Positions 46,195 through 55,789 of a stretch of 64,000 nt of DNA are shown piece after piece. The DNA is from Parasphingorhabdus litoris DSM 22379 (GTDB lineage: Bacteria; Pseudomonadota; Alphaproteobacteria; Sphingomonadales; Sphingomonadaceae), in contig NZ_CP086727.1 in assembly GCF_020906275.1 (NCBI RefSeq), positions 372,001 to 436,000 on the forward strand, in the 5' to 3' direction. The notes below the pieces were generated by a model, which searched no databases, was not told the DNA's origin, and worked only from the letters and a program-made list of their open reading frames with translations. Position numbers and translations under genes: made by a program. Within the stretch, counting starts at the first letter, position 1. The number at the start of each line of letters is the position of its first letter.

Positions 46195-47147
46195 ATATCG
46201 GCGAATTGAAGACACTGGCAGACAACATCCGAGCGGAGGTCGCCAAAGCGATTGTCGGACAGGAGGAAATTGTCGATCATATGCTGATCGCCCTTTTTTC
46301 CTCTGGTCATGTGTTGCTGGAAGGGCCGCCAGGAACAGCCAAAACATTTTTGGCTCAGTGTTTTTCGGCGACCCTTAGCCTCGACTTCGGCCGTATTCAG
46401 TTCACGCCCGATCTAATGCCGGGCGATATTGTTGGTTCTAACCTTTTCAACTTTCAGACAAGCACATTCACGTTGACCCGTGGGCCGATATTTTGCGACC
46501 TTCTGCTCGCTGACGAAATCAATCGGACCCCGCCCAAAACCCAGGCCGCCATGCTGGAAGCCATGCAGGAACGCGCCGTGACTATCGATGGTGAAACGCA
46601 TGACCTGTCATCTCAGTTCATGGTGGTTGCCACGCAAAATCCAATCGAACAGCAAGGGGTCTATCCGCTGCCTGAAGCACAACTTGATCGTTTTCTGTTC
46701 AAGCTGCTGATCGAATATCCCGATGCAGAAGAAGAGAAGAAAATTGTGAGCCAATATGGCGAGCGTATTGGAGCGCCAGAACCAGAGCAGTTCGGGATCA
46801 GCGCACAAGTTGATGAAAAAACCCTCATCGCGGCATCAGAGGTCGTTAAATCGGTCAAGCTGGTCGAGGACGTAACCGACTATATCGTCCGGTTGGTCCG
46901 CGCTACGCGAGAGACAGCTGATTTGGAAAATGGCGCTAGTCCGCGCGCTGCCATCATGCTGGCTACCGCAGCGCGTGCGCGGGCTGCTATATCTGGCCGC
47001 GACTATGTCGTTCCGGACGATGTAAAGGCATTGGCACCATCCGTGTTGCGCCACCGGACGATCTTGTCACCGGCAGCGGAGATTGAAGGGCGTCAGGTGG
47101 ACACGATTATCGAAGCTCTGGTAGAACGAACGGAAGCACCGCGTTGA
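46191..47147 (+). CDS. MoxR family AAA+ ATPase
   Basis: A 318-residue MoxR ATPase. Walker A GPPGTAKT at 45-52, Walker [25 protein letters not shown] (about 105-128), and sensor 1 [26 protein letters not shown]. MoxR proteins act as chaperones that insert cofactors or assemble complexes together with vWA-domain partners; here the partner is the DUF58 protein of the next gene. ATGA overlap with the upstream stop. Confidence 0.95.
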   Translation: MNIGELKTLADNIRAEVAKAIVGQEEIVDHMLIALFSSGHVLLEGPPGTAKTFLAQCFSATLSLDFGRIQFTPDLMPGDIVGSNLFNFQTSTFTLTRGPIFCDLLLADEINRTPPKTQAAMLEAMQERAVTIDGETHDLSSQFMVVATQNPIEQQGVYPLPEAQLDRFLFKLLIEYPDAEEEKKIVSQYGERIGAPEPEQFGISAQVDEKTLIAASEVVKSVKLVEDVTDYIVRLVRATRETADLENGASPRAAIMLATAARARAAISGRDYVVPDDVKALAPSVLRHRTILSPAAEIEGRQVDTIIEALVERTEAPR

Positions 47148-48463
47148 TCTACCCCACCGCCCGGGCTGTTTTCCTGATCGCTGTTGGCGCACCAATTGCG
47201 GCTGTGCTCGCGGCCATCATGCCCAATCTCTGGGCCATCGGGATCGCTTGGGCTGCGATGTTAATGTTACTTTTGTTTGTCGACGGTTTGATCGCAGCCA
47301 AGGCTGGCAGCGTTCAGCTGACGGTCCCTAAGACGACGGAAATCGGCGCGCCATTGGAACTTCATGTTCAAGCCAAATTTGCCGGATTAATGGCCCCGCA
47401 TTTGGTAAGCGGAAGCCTGGGCGTTGATGGTCGGTTGTCCGACAATGGCCAAGTCGCGTTTACGCTGAGTAGAGCCGAGCCACAGGACCGAATCTATAGT
47501 GGCGCGGCAACAACGAGAGCGAGCCGCCGCGGGACCGGAGATATTGGTAAACTCTGGCTGCGCTGGAAGGGACCGTTGGGGTTGGCCTGGCGCCAAACTT
47601 CCAAGAAGAGCGATCAATCGATCGCGGTTATGCCTAATATTTCGGCCGTGCGCAGCCCAACCGTTCAGATGTTTTTACGCGATTCCATCTTTGGCCTTCT
47701 GGCTCGTAAGTTTCGCGGTGAAGGAAGTGAGTTTGAAGCACTAACCGAATATCAGCCCGGGATGGACCGGCGTAGTATTGATTGGAAAGGTTCGGCGCGG
47801 CACAGCAAATTGCTTGCCAAGGAATATGATACGGAGCGGAACAATCAGATTGTCTTCGCACTGGACTGCGGTTCAGCCATGTGTGAACCGATTGATGGTT
47901 TGCCGCGCATCGATCGCGCCGTATCTGCCGCGCTGCTGACCGCTTATGTTACCCTGAAATCCGGCGACAAAACTAGCCTGTTCAGTTTTGCCGCAAAACC
48001 CGAACTGTCGACGCCTTTCCTGTCTGGCAGTCGAAATTTCTATCGCTTGCAACAGGATGCGGCGGCAATTGATTATAGACATCAGGAAAGCAATTATACT
48101 TTGGCTTTATCTGCACTTTCCAATCGTTTGCAACGGCGCTCGCTGATCATTATTTTCACCGATTTTACCGATCCGACCAGCGCCGATCTGATGCTGGAAG
48201 CGGTAGCGCGTTTGATTGACAAGCATCTCGTTCTGTTTGTGGTCCTGGAAGATGAAGAACTCTCAGAGTTTATCAAAAAGGAACCGGAAGATGCAGAAGA
48301 TGTGGCACGCAGCGTCACGGCGCAAAGCTTGCTGGAGCAAAAGAAGCTGGTGGTCACGCGTCTGCAGCATATGGGTATTGATGTCATCGAAGGAGCGCAC
48401 AAGGATATCGGCACGCGTTTGATCAATAGTTACCTCAAGATCAAACGGCGCGGAGCAATCTGA
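47144..48463 (+). CDS. DUF58 domain-containing protein (vWA-like)
   Basis: A 439-residue protein: two hydrophobic segments near 1-45, then a conserved block [26 protein letters not shown] followed by ALDCGSAM, the DUF58 vWA-like core. The MIDAS position reads DxGxA, not DxSxS, so metal binding may be altered. DUF58 proteins are the usual MoxR partners. Start is TTG, overlapping the MoxR stop (TTGA); an alternative start further in is not obvious. Substrate or client protein unknown. Confidence 0.88.
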   Translation: MIYPTARAVFLIAVGAPIAAVLAAIMPNLWAIGIAWAAMLMLLLFVDGLIAAKAGSVQLTVPKTTEIGAPLELHVQAKFAGLMAPHLVSGSLGVDGRLSDNGQVAFTLSRAEPQDRIYSGAATTRASRRGTGDIGKLWLRWKGPLGLAWRQTSKKSDQSIAVMPNISAVRSPTVQMFLRDSIFGLLARKFRGEGSEFEALTEYQPGMDRRSIDWKGSARHSKLLAKEYDTERNNQIVFALDCGSAMCEPIDGLPRIDRAVSAALLTAYVTLKSGDKTSLFSFAAKPELSTPFLSGSRNFYRLQQDAAAIDYRHQESNYTLALSALSNRLQRRSLIIIFTDFTDPTSADLMLEAVARLIDKHLVLFVVLEDEELSEFIKKEPEDAEDVARSVTAQSLLEQKKLVVTRLQHMGIDVIEGAHKDIGTRLINSYLKIKRRGAI

Positions 48464-49506
48464 TGGCCAATATGGCAACAGATCTCACAGCCGAGCAAGC
48501 TATAGAAAATGCGGCTCTGAAAAGTGATCGCTTCCGGTTGGAACGAGAAGCGGACTGGATGCGGCTGGAAGACATTGTTACCAAGATGGAGAAGGGCAAG
48601 GCACGGCAATTGAGCGATGACGATGTATTGGCGCTTCCCACACTCTATCGAACTTTACTGTCTAGCCTGTCGATCGCGCGTGAAAGCTCGCTTGACGCTG
48701 GGCTAATCGACTATCTTGAGGGCTTGTCACTGCGGGCCTATTTCATGGTTTATGGGACGCAGACCAGTTTTGGGCAGTGGCTTAAAGGCTTTTTCGGCGG
48801 CGGTTGGAGCCAATCGATCCGTGAAATAAAGCTTGATATCTGGATCGCTCTATTTGTCATGATTGCGGGAACGCTGATTGGCTATGTGCTGGTCGCGGGG
48901 GACAGCGATTGGTACTATGCGCTTGTTCCCGGTAATTTCGCCGATACACGAGTGCCAGGCGCCAGTGAAGCGGCGCTGCGCGAAACCTTGTTCAGTACCG
49001 AAGATCATGATGGCCTGGGAGTGTTCGCGGCCTATTTGTTCAGCAACAACGCCCAGGTTGCCATTCTGGCTTTTGCACTGGGTTTTGCTTTTGCGGTGCC
49101 GAGCATATTGTTGCTCATCCACAATATGGCGCTTCTTGGAGCCATGGTTTGGGTGTTTGCGCAGCGCGATTTGACCGTTGAATTTATCGGCTGGCTCTCG
49201 ATTCACGGGACGACAGAGTTGTTCGCCATATTATTGGCGGGCGCAGCCGGTATACATGTCGGACGTTCGATTGCTTTTCCTGGTGCCAAATCGCATTTGA
49301 AAGCGGCCAGCGATGCCGGTAAGCGCGCGGCTCTGGTGATGGCGGGTGTCGTGATCATGCTGATTTGCGCGGGATTGCTGGAGGGATTTGCCCGCCAACT
49401 CATCAATGATACTGGCCTGCGCTATCTCGTTGGTGGAGCCATGCTGACATTTTGGTTGGTCTATTTCTTCGCCTTTGGCCGAAACCGGGTGGAGGAACGC
49501 CCATGA
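48463..49506 (+). CDS. SpoIIM-like (stage II sporulation protein M family) membrane protein
   Basis: A 347-residue membrane protein with four or five segments (near 125-145, 200-225, 245-265, 285-305, 320-335). The QVAILAFALGFAFAVPSILLLIHNMALLGAM region and ELFAILLAGAAGIHVG mark the SpoIIM/YtrH-like family. The organism is not a sporulator; the family is found in many bacteria without spore formation, often beside MoxR/DUF58. ATG at 48463 overlaps the DUF58 stop by one base (TGATG). Confidence 0.85.
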   Translation: MANMATDLTAEQAIENAALKSDRFRLEREADWMRLEDIVTKMEKGKARQLSDDDVLALPTLYRTLLSSLSIARESSLDAGLIDYLEGLSLRAYFMVYGTQTSFGQWLKGFFGGGWSQSIREIKLDIWIALFVMIAGTLIGYVLVAGDSDWYYALVPGNFADTRVPGASEAALRETLFSTEDHDGLGVFAAYLFSNNAQVAILAFALGFAFAVPSILLLIHNMALLGAMVWVFAQRDLTVEFIGWLSIHGTTELFAILLAGAAGIHVGRSIAFPGAKSHLKAASDAGKRAALVMAGVVIMLICAGLLEGFARQLINDTGLRYLVGGAMLTFWLVYFFAFGRNRVEERP

Positions 49507-50453
49507 CCAGCACGACAACAGATCCTTGGATCAGGCGGTCAAACAATACCAAGTTAGACCGGATCATGGTGTCGCCGGAAGGGGTCCCGCTTAACGTTAC
49601 AGTGGCAACGGCCGGTGCGCGTGCTGGTGCATTGACACTGGATATCATCATCATATTGGGCCTGATCCTGGGGGTGACCTTGTTGGGCTTTCTAGCTCTG
49701 TGGGGTTTTGAGGCAGCTTTTGATGACAATATCGTGCTGGAGGAAAGTGGCCCACTCAGTGTTGTAGCGGTTCTTTGGATCATTTCGGTATTCTTATTTC
49801 GAAATGCCTATTTCCTATATTTTGAACTGGGAGATCGGGCTGCTACCTGGGGGAAACGCGCCGTCGGTATCCGGGTCGCCGCACGCGACGGGGGCCGGTT
49901 GACAGCGGAAGCCGTGATCGCTCGCAATATTATCCGTGACATCGAATTGTTTTTGCCTTTGGTATTCATCTCGTCCGGTGAAGCGGATGGATCGATGAGC
50001 GACTTTACGGCCTGGGCTGGATTTCTCTGGGTGCTGATGTTCCTGCTCTTCCCATTGTTCAATAAAGACAGATTGCGTTGTGGCGATCTGATCGCCGGAA
50101 CATGGGTGATTCAGAATGTGAAGCGGAATCTGGATGGTGTTGTCGCGCCATCAGCAGAACTTTCGGCAGATCCCACTACGGGTAAGACCACCAGCCGTTA
50201 TGAGTTTTCCGACGCCGATCTATCAGTATATGGTGAGTTCGAGCTTCAGACGCTGGAAAGCGTGCTGCGGACCGGGACGGATGAAGCGCTTGCAACAGTA
50301 ACCGCTTCGATCTGTAACAAGATTGGTTGGGAGCCTGGCAGCGGAGATGAGCGGATATTCCTGGAAGCATATTATACGGCGCTGCGTGCGAAACTGGAGC
50401 GCGGTATGCGGTTCGGAAAAAGACGCAAAGACAAATTTTCTCAAGACATTTAA
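49503..50453 (+). CDS. RDD family membrane protein
   Basis: A 316-residue protein, last gene of the MoxR operon. The RDD domain (about 30-180) has Arg and Asp in GARAGALTLDIIII and RDGGRLTAEAVIARNIIRDIE, with two or three membrane segments. The C-terminal 120 residues are soluble and helical. RDD proteins often pair with transporters or ion antiporters. ATGA overlap with the upstream stop. Confidence 0.88.
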   Translation: MTSTTTDPWIRRSNNTKLDRIMVSPEGVPLNVTVATAGARAGALTLDIIIILGLILGVTLLGFLALWGFEAAFDDNIVLEESGPLSVVAVLWIISVFLFRNAYFLYFELGDRAATWGKRAVGIRVAARDGGRLTAEAVIARNIIRDIELFLPLVFISSGEADGSMSDFTAWAGFLWVLMFLLFPLFNKDRLRCGDLIAGTWVIQNVKRNLDGVVAPSAELSADPTTGKTTSRYEFSDADLSVYGEFELQTLESVLRTGTDEALATVTASICNKIGWEPGSGDERIFLEAYYTALRAKLERGMRFGKRRKDKFSQDI

Positions 50454-50605
50454 TGAGTCGATTAAATCACCGGACGCAATTCCGATTGTGAAATGCCGCC
50501 GGACCGCGGCTTGCCGTAGCGTCACCTGCTACGGTCTTTAGATCAGCTTGTTTTCTGCGGTTTTTGGCGTATGTTGCGGCCAAATTCATCATTGGAGAGT
50601 CGGTC

Positions 50606-51833
50606 ATGAACCTGGAGTTCACTGCAGAAGAAAAAGCTTTTCGCGACGAAGTGCGCAGCTTTATCGAAAATAATTATCCTCAGAATATCGAACGTGCGGC
50701 GGTTCAGGACGACATGAGCCCTGAAGACATGACAGCATGGCATAAAATTCTGGGTGAGAAAGGGTGGTCGGTTCCGGCTTGGCCAGAGCAATATGGCGGA
50801 ACCGGCTGGACGCCGACACAGCGTTATATCTGGTCGGAAGAAAATGCACGGGTCAATGCAGTCATGCCGCTGCCATTTGGTGTCGCGATGGTCGGCCCGG
50901 TTATTTACACATTCGGCAATGAAGAACAGAAAGCCAAACATCTGCCTGGCATTCGCAGCGGCGATGTGTGGTGGTGTCAGGGCTATTCCGAGCCGGGTGC
51001 CGGGTCTGACCTTGCCTCATTGAAAACCACGGCTGTGCGCGACGGTGATGACTATATCATCAATGGTCAGAAACGGTGATGACTATATCATCAATGGTCA
51101 GAAAACATGGACTACCCTCGCGCAACATGCCGATTGGGGCTTTTTCCTGTGTCGTACGGATCCCGACGCTGCCAAGCCGCAGGAAGGCATCAGCTTCATT
51201 CTGGTCGACATGAAAACTCCCGGCATTGAAGTGCGTCCGATCAAGCTGATCGACGGGGGTTACGAGGTCAACGAAGTGTGGCTCACTGACGTGCGTGTGC
51301 CTGCGGAAAATCTGATTGGCGAAGAGAATAAGGGCTGGACCTACGCGAAGTTCCTGCTGGCGCATGAGCGTTCCGGCATTGCTGGTGTGGCGCGTTCCAA
51401 ACGCGGTGTCGAGCAGCTGAAAGAAATTGCCACGCATGAGCTGCTCGACGGTGAGCCGCTGCTTCAGGACATGGGTTTTGCAACCAAGATCAGCCAGCTC
51501 GAAATTGATCTTGCGGCGCTGGAAATTACCGAGCTGCGGACGCTCGCCGGTGAGCAGGCAGGCAAGGGACCAGGACCGGAAAGTTCGCTGTTGAAAGTGA
51601 AAGGCACGGAAATCCAGCAGCGCCTGACCGAATTGACGCTGGAAGCAGTTGGCCATTACGGCACGCCTGATTTCCGCAGCTTTCCGGCCGATGGGTCGAA
51701 TGACTTCCCGATCGGTCCGGACTATGCACACAGCGCGGCTCCGACCTATTTCAACATGCGCAAGACTTCGATCTATGGGGGATCGAACGAGATTCAGCGT
51801 AACATCATCACCAAAATGGTCCTCGGGCTTTAG
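50606..51833 (+). pseudogene. Acyl-CoA dehydrogenase, broken by 31-bp tandem duplication
   Basis: A PimC-like acyl-CoA dehydrogenase of what would be 398 residues. The N-terminal part (MNLEFTAEEKAFRDEVRSF, then GYSEPGAGSDLASL for flavin/CoA binding) reads to residue 157, where a perfect 31-bp tandem duplication (51043-51104) puts a TGA in frame at 51077. The rest (TWTTLAQHADWGFFLCR through IYGGSNEIQRNIITKMVLGL) continues in another frame to 51833. Removing one copy restores one uninterrupted reading frame. The product as read is truncated before the acyl-binding part, so probably inactive; a restart at 51045 or 51048 is not credible. Sequencing or assembly error is the main alternative. Confidence 0.9.
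51043..51104 (+). repeat. Perfect 31-bp tandem duplication inside an acyl-CoA dehydrogenase gene
   Basis: Two identical, adjacent copies at 51043-51073 and 51074-51104. The unit begins CGGTGATGACTATATCATC. Length 31 is not a multiple of three, hence the frameshift. No transposon ends or other insert lie beside it. Confidence 0.97.
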
Positions 51834-51867
51834 ATCCAACCCGCAAATATAATAAGAAAGCGAAACT

Positions 51868-53007
51868 ATGGATTTCAATTTTTCTGACGAACAAAATATG
51901 GTTCGTGACGGTATTTCCCGGCTTGTTCGGGAACAATATGACTGGGATACACGCCGTGCCGTGATCTCTAGCGAATCTGGCTGGCGTCCCGAATTCTGGG
52001 CGCAGCTTGCCGAATTGGGCATGCTGGCAGCCCCATTTTCCGAAGAAGATGGCGGCTTTGGTGGCGGCGCAGTGGAAACCATGCTGATCATGGAAGAATT
52101 TGGCAAAGGCCTAGTGGTCGAGCCTTTCATTCCAAGCGTGGTCTGCGCGGGTGGTTTCCTGAAACATGCCGGAACCGCGGCGCAGAAAGAAGAATATCTC
52201 AGCGCGATCATCGCCGGCGAAAAGGTTTTTGCTTTCGCCTATGCCGAACCGCAGGGCCGCTATGATCTGGCCAATCTGACAACCACGGCGAAAAAAGACG
52301 GCGACGGATACACACTTAACGGTCACAAGGCCGTCGTGATTGGTGCGCCTTGGGCGAGTCATTTCATGGTCACCGCGAGAACCTCTGGCGGACAGACGGA
52401 TGCAGGCGGTGTATCGGTGTTCATCGTTGCCAAGGACGCCGACGGCGTCAGTCTGCGTGACTATGCAACTGTCGATGGTCGCCGCGCATCGGAAGTCTAT
52501 TTTGAGAATGTTTCAGTCTCGGCGGATACCCTGATCGGAGAGCTCGACAACGGCCTGCCATTGATCGAGACGATTGTTGATGAAGCGACAGCGGCGGTTT
52601 GTGCTGAAGCCACTGGCGCGATGCAGGTGACCCATGCGATGACACTGGAATATGCAAAGCAGCGTAAGCAATTCGGCGTGCCGATCAGCAGCTTCCAGGT
52701 GCTCCAACACCGGATGGTTGATATGTTCATGGAATATGAGCAGTCGATCTCCATGTCTTATCTCGCGACGATCAAACTTGCCGAAGACGAAGCGGCCCGC
52801 AAACATGCGGTTTCATCTGCCAAGGTCCGCATCGGACAATCGGCGCGCTTTGTCGGTCAGTCGGCGGTGCAAACCCATGGCGGCATGGGCGTGACGGATG
52901 AAACGGCGGTTGGCAGCTATTTCAAGCGATTGTCGATCATCGAAAGCGAATTTGGCAGTGTCGATCATCATATGCGGCGGCACGTCAAACTGTCTGCGAC
53001 TACCTAA
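51868..53007 (+). CDS. Acyl-CoA dehydrogenase family protein (PimD-like)
   Basis: A 379-residue flavoprotein dehydrogenase. FSDEQNMVRDGISRLVREQ, AYAEPQGRYDLANLTTTA, NGHKAVVIGAPWASHFMV and GGMGVTDETAVGSYFKRLSIIESEFGS are family blocks. It follows the broken gene by 34 bases with an in-phase AAGAAAGCG ahead, the typical arrangement of a two-subunit acyl-CoA dehydrogenase (large and small subunits, as in pimeloyl-CoA or sterol-side-chain types). If the partner is truly defective, this product may be orphaned. Confidence 0.88.
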   Translation: MDFNFSDEQNMVRDGISRLVREQYDWDTRRAVISSESGWRPEFWAQLAELGMLAAPFSEEDGGFGGGAVETMLIMEEFGKGLVVEPFIPSVVCAGGFLKHAGTAAQKEEYLSAIIAGEKVFAFAYAEPQGRYDLANLTTTAKKDGDGYTLNGHKAVVIGAPWASHFMVTARTSGGQTDAGGVSVFIVAKDADGVSLRDYATVDGRRASEVYFENVSVSADTLIGELDNGLPLIETIVDEATAAVCAEATGAMQVTHAMTLEYAKQRKQFGVPISSFQVLQHRMVDMFMEYEQSISMSYLATIKLAEDEAARKHAVSSAKVRIGQSARFVGQSAVQTHGGMGVTDETAVGSYFKRLSIIESEFGSVDHHMRRHVKLSATT

Positions 53008-53030
53008 AACACACAACAAAGCCCTATCAT

Positions 53031-53068
53031 AAAAGGGGGTGCGGCCACTCTGGCTGTGCCCCCTTTTT
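53031..53068 (+). terminator. Terminator after the second acyl-CoA dehydrogenase
   Basis: AAAAGGGGG (53031-53039) and CCCCCTTTTT (about 53059-53068) form the base of a long stem; the inner bases pair with some G-U. A T-run follows on the plus strand. Confidence 0.85.
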
Positions 53069-53101
53069 CACGTTATCCCTCTCCCATAGGGAGGGATAAG
53101 C

Positions 53102-54400
53102 ATGGTTCAGCAATCTGCCGCGGTGCCCGGAAGCAAGCCCGGTAACATGTACCGCTATTATATCCTGTTTGTGATGATGCTGACCTACATGTTCAACATC
53201 ACGGATCGCATGGTCATGTCGATCCTGATCGAGGACATAAAGGCGGACTTTGTTCTGACCGACACGCAAATTGGCCTGTTGGCTGGCACGGCCTTCACTC
53301 TTTTCTATGTGCTTCTCGGGATACCGGCAGGACGGTTGGCTGATCGCACCAATCGCAAGAAAATGATCTCTATTGCAGTGAGTCTCTGGAGTCTGATGAC
53401 CGCATTATGCGGCGTAGCAACAGGTTTCTGGACACTGTTTCTGGCGCGTCTAGGTGTCGGTGTGGGGGAGGCAGGCGGCAATCCCCCGGCCATTTCAATC
53501 CTCACCAACTATTTCCAATCCCATGAGCTTTCCAGGGCAATGGGAATATTTTCCATCGGTGCGGTGTTGGGGCCCGTGGTGGGTTTTGTCGCGGGCGGGT
53601 TGCTAGCGGAAACCTATGGCTGGCGCTGGACATTCATCATATTGGGACTGCCAGGCATTTTGCTCGGCCTGCTCATTTACCTCACCGTGCGCGAACCCGA
53701 TCGCAGCCAATTTGCCGCCGGGGACAAGGAAAAGGCGGAGACGCAAGAACCCTTTGCAACAACCATGGCCTCGTTGTGGAAAAACCGTGTTTTCACGCGC
53801 GTGGCACTGGCCAACGCATTGGCGGTCACGGCCTCTTATGCCTTTGCGATCTGGCTTGCGCCGATCCTGATCCGCAATTTTGAGATTCCGGTTTCACAGG
53901 TTGGCATATATCTGGGGCTTGCCTGGATCATTGGCGGTGTGCCCAGCATGATTTTGGGAGGCTATCTGACCGACTGGCTCGCCACGAGAAACCCGAAATG
54001 GCGGGCCTGGTATTGTGCCATTGTGGTGCTTCTTGCCTTGCCCCTTTTGTGTCTGTGCCTGCTGACGGACAATCTCGTACTGGCCTTGGTGCTCTATGCG
54101 CTGGGCTATGGTGTGCACACATCTACCCAGGGTCCTGCCATCGCCATGATGCAGGCATCCGTTTCACCAACCGAACGCGGTACCGCCTCCTCCATAGCCA
54201 GCTTGTCAGCAACTTTTCTGGGCTATTTTATCGGGCCAGCTGTGGCCGGAGCGATGAGTGATCGGTTGGCGCCGGATTATGGCACGCTGTCGCTCAATTA
54301 CGCGGTCATCGGCATTACGATATTAAGCCTCACCCTGGCGATACTGGCTTATCTCTATGCCGCCAGAGCGGTGCCCGACACGCCACCCAAAGCAGCCTGA
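53102..54400 (+). CDS. MFS transporter (spinster-like)
   Basis: A 432-residue secondary transporter with twelve membrane segments. The MFS motif A is GIPAGRLADRTNRKKMI; LGVGVGEAGGNPPAISILTNYF matches the spinster/HsrA-like group common in sphingomonad catabolic clusters. Flanking genes are acyl-CoA and short-chain dehydrogenases, so it may import the cluster's substrate, but this is inferred. It ends one base before the next (convergent) gene's stop. Confidence 0.92.
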   Translation: MVQQSAAVPGSKPGNMYRYYILFVMMLTYMFNITDRMVMSILIEDIKADFVLTDTQIGLLAGTAFTLFYVLLGIPAGRLADRTNRKKMISIAVSLWSLMTALCGVATGFWTLFLARLGVGVGEAGGNPPAISILTNYFQSHELSRAMGIFSIGAVLGPVVGFVAGGLLAETYGWRWTFIILGLPGILLGLLIYLTVREPDRSQFAAGDKEKAETQEPFATTMASLWKNRVFTRVALANALAVTASYAFAIWLAPILIRNFEIPVSQVGIYLGLAWIIGGVPSMILGGYLTDWLATRNPKWRAWYCAIVVLLALPLLCLCLLTDNLVLALVLYALGYGVHTSTQGPAIAMMQASVSPTERGTASSIASLSATFLGYFIGPAVAGAMSDRLAPDYGTLSLNYAVIGITILSLTLAILAYLYAARAVPDTPPKAA

Positions 54401-54949
54401 TCAGCGTTCCACCATGATCCACCACCCGCTAAAGGGGCGGGGCTTGTCGCCATGTTCCGGATAGCTAAGATGTCCGTCAATCCGATAACCGCCATAGTCA
54501 TAGCGCAGTTCGGGAATCGGACTTTCTGGCTCAAATAACACACGATAAGGGCGGCCACGATGTTCGACTTCACCCGATGTGTCTCTATATTCCAAAAGAC
54601 CGCGATATTCTCTGCCATCAGACATCTGCAACACGGCAGCGCTGGCGCAACGCTCCGGCGGAAAATCCATCGCCTTGTTTAGCGGGGTGTCATCAACAGC
54701 CAATATCATCCAATGGGCTGTTTCGTTCTTCTCCGCCTGGGTGCCAGTCATGGTCAGAATGCGGAATATATCGCCAGACCGCGACAAGCCGATTTGCTCT
54801 TTTTCGGTAAGCGGCTTGCGGTTTCCGCAATCGGTTGAGGCGCTATATTGATCATAGCGATAGCCTTCACTACCCGCCGCTTGTCCCGGTCCGGCCATCG
54901 CGAGCCCCAATAAAATCGACCCGGCAATCATGGTCTTGCCGCGAACCAT
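54401..54949 (-). CDS. Exported protein of unknown function
   Basis: A 182-residue protein with a signal peptide at about 1-25 (AGSILLGLAMAGPGQAAG). Mature part has two Cys (STDCGNRK, PERCASAA) and a repeated Arg-Tyr-Asp-Tyr-Gly style C-terminus. No known family. ATG at 54949 overlaps the last base of the upstream SDR stop. The longer reading to 55183 lies inside the SDR gene and lacks a signal, so it was rejected. Confidence 0.7.
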   Translation of the reverse strand: MVRGKTMIAGSILLGLAMAGPGQAAGSEGYRYDQYSASTDCGNRKPLTEKEQIGLSRSGDIFRILTMTGTQAEKNETAHWMILAVDDTPLNKAMDFPPERCASAAVLQMSDGREYRGLLEYRDTSGEVEHRGRPYRVLFEPESPIPELRYDYGGYRIDGHLSYPEHGDKPRPFSGWWIMVER

Positions 54950-55689
54950 TATAACAACAATCCGCCGTCTGCGATCAGCGTCTGCCCCACAACATAGCTG
55001 GCCAGCGGTGATGCCAGAAACAGTGATAGCCCTGCCATATCTTCGGGATCGCCAATACGGCCAACCGGAATATTGCGGATGGTCGCATCGCGCCGTTTCG
55101 GATTTTCCGTTGTCACCGCCGTCATCTTGGTGGCGATAAGGCCCGGTGCAATGCCGTTCACGCGGATGCCATCCGGGGCCCATGCTTTGCCTAGCGTTCG
55201 GGTCAATCCCATGGCCCCGGTTTTCGACGCATTATAGGCCGGGTTACCAACGGTTGCGTGAAAGGCAGCGGTCGAGCTGATAATGATCAGCGAGCCGCTG
55301 GCTTCTTTGAGCAGATCATGAAACTGGCCGGCAAAGGTCATCAGGCTGTTGAGATTGACCTGGATCACCTTGGCAAAATTTTCCGGTTCAAATTCCTGCC
55401 GCTTGTAAAGCACCATACCCTGCGAACAGATCAGCACATCGAGACGATCAAACGTCTGGCGATAGGCGGCAATAGCTGCGTCATCGGCAGCATTGACCTG
55501 CGCATAGTGAAGGCCTTCCAGATCAGAGCCTTCATTCTTGGAATAATCATCCGGTCCTGCGCGTGTGCCCGTGACGTGGACGGTTGCGCCGCATCTGCGA
55601 AAGGCCTGTGCCGTGGCATTACCAATGCCGCTGGAACCGCCAATGACGGACACTATTTTGCCTTCATAATTCAAAGATGCGTCGATCAT
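54949..55689 (-). CDS. Short-chain dehydrogenase/reductase
   Basis: A 246-residue NAD(P)-dependent oxidoreductase. Rossmann GGSSGIGNATAQAF near 16-29, the active-site Ser in SLIIISSTAAF, Tyr-x3-Lys as YNASKTG, and VNGIAPGLI. AAGAGGATAG lies before the ATG at 55689. Substrate unknown. Located in the catabolic region beside a divergent SDR (start at 55790), so the two share an about 100-base promoter interval. Confidence 0.93.
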   Translation of the reverse strand: MIDASLNYEGKIVSVIGGSSGIGNATAQAFRRCGATVHVTGTRAGPDDYSKNEGSDLEGLHYAQVNAADDAAIAAYRQTFDRLDVLICSQGMVLYKRQEFEPENFAKVIQVNLNSLMTFAGQFHDLLKEASGSLIIISSTAAFHATVGNPAYNASKTGAMGLTRTLGKAWAPDGIRVNGIAPGLIATKMTAVTTENPKRRDATIRNIPVGRIGDPEDMAGLSLFLASPLASYVVGQTLIADGGLLL

Positions 55690-55789
55690 GTCTATCCTCT
55701 TCCCTTTGCCCCTATGCAAAGCGATATTGGCCGAGCCGAAGGCGATGGTCTAGAGCCTATTGTGATAACGCAAAATCCAGAGGACAGAT

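Noticed and set aside
54401..55183. Longer version of the exported-protein gene reaching into the SDR gene
   Set aside because: The extra 78 codons lie inside the SDR coding region and lack a signal peptide; the ATG at 54949 gives a proper signal.
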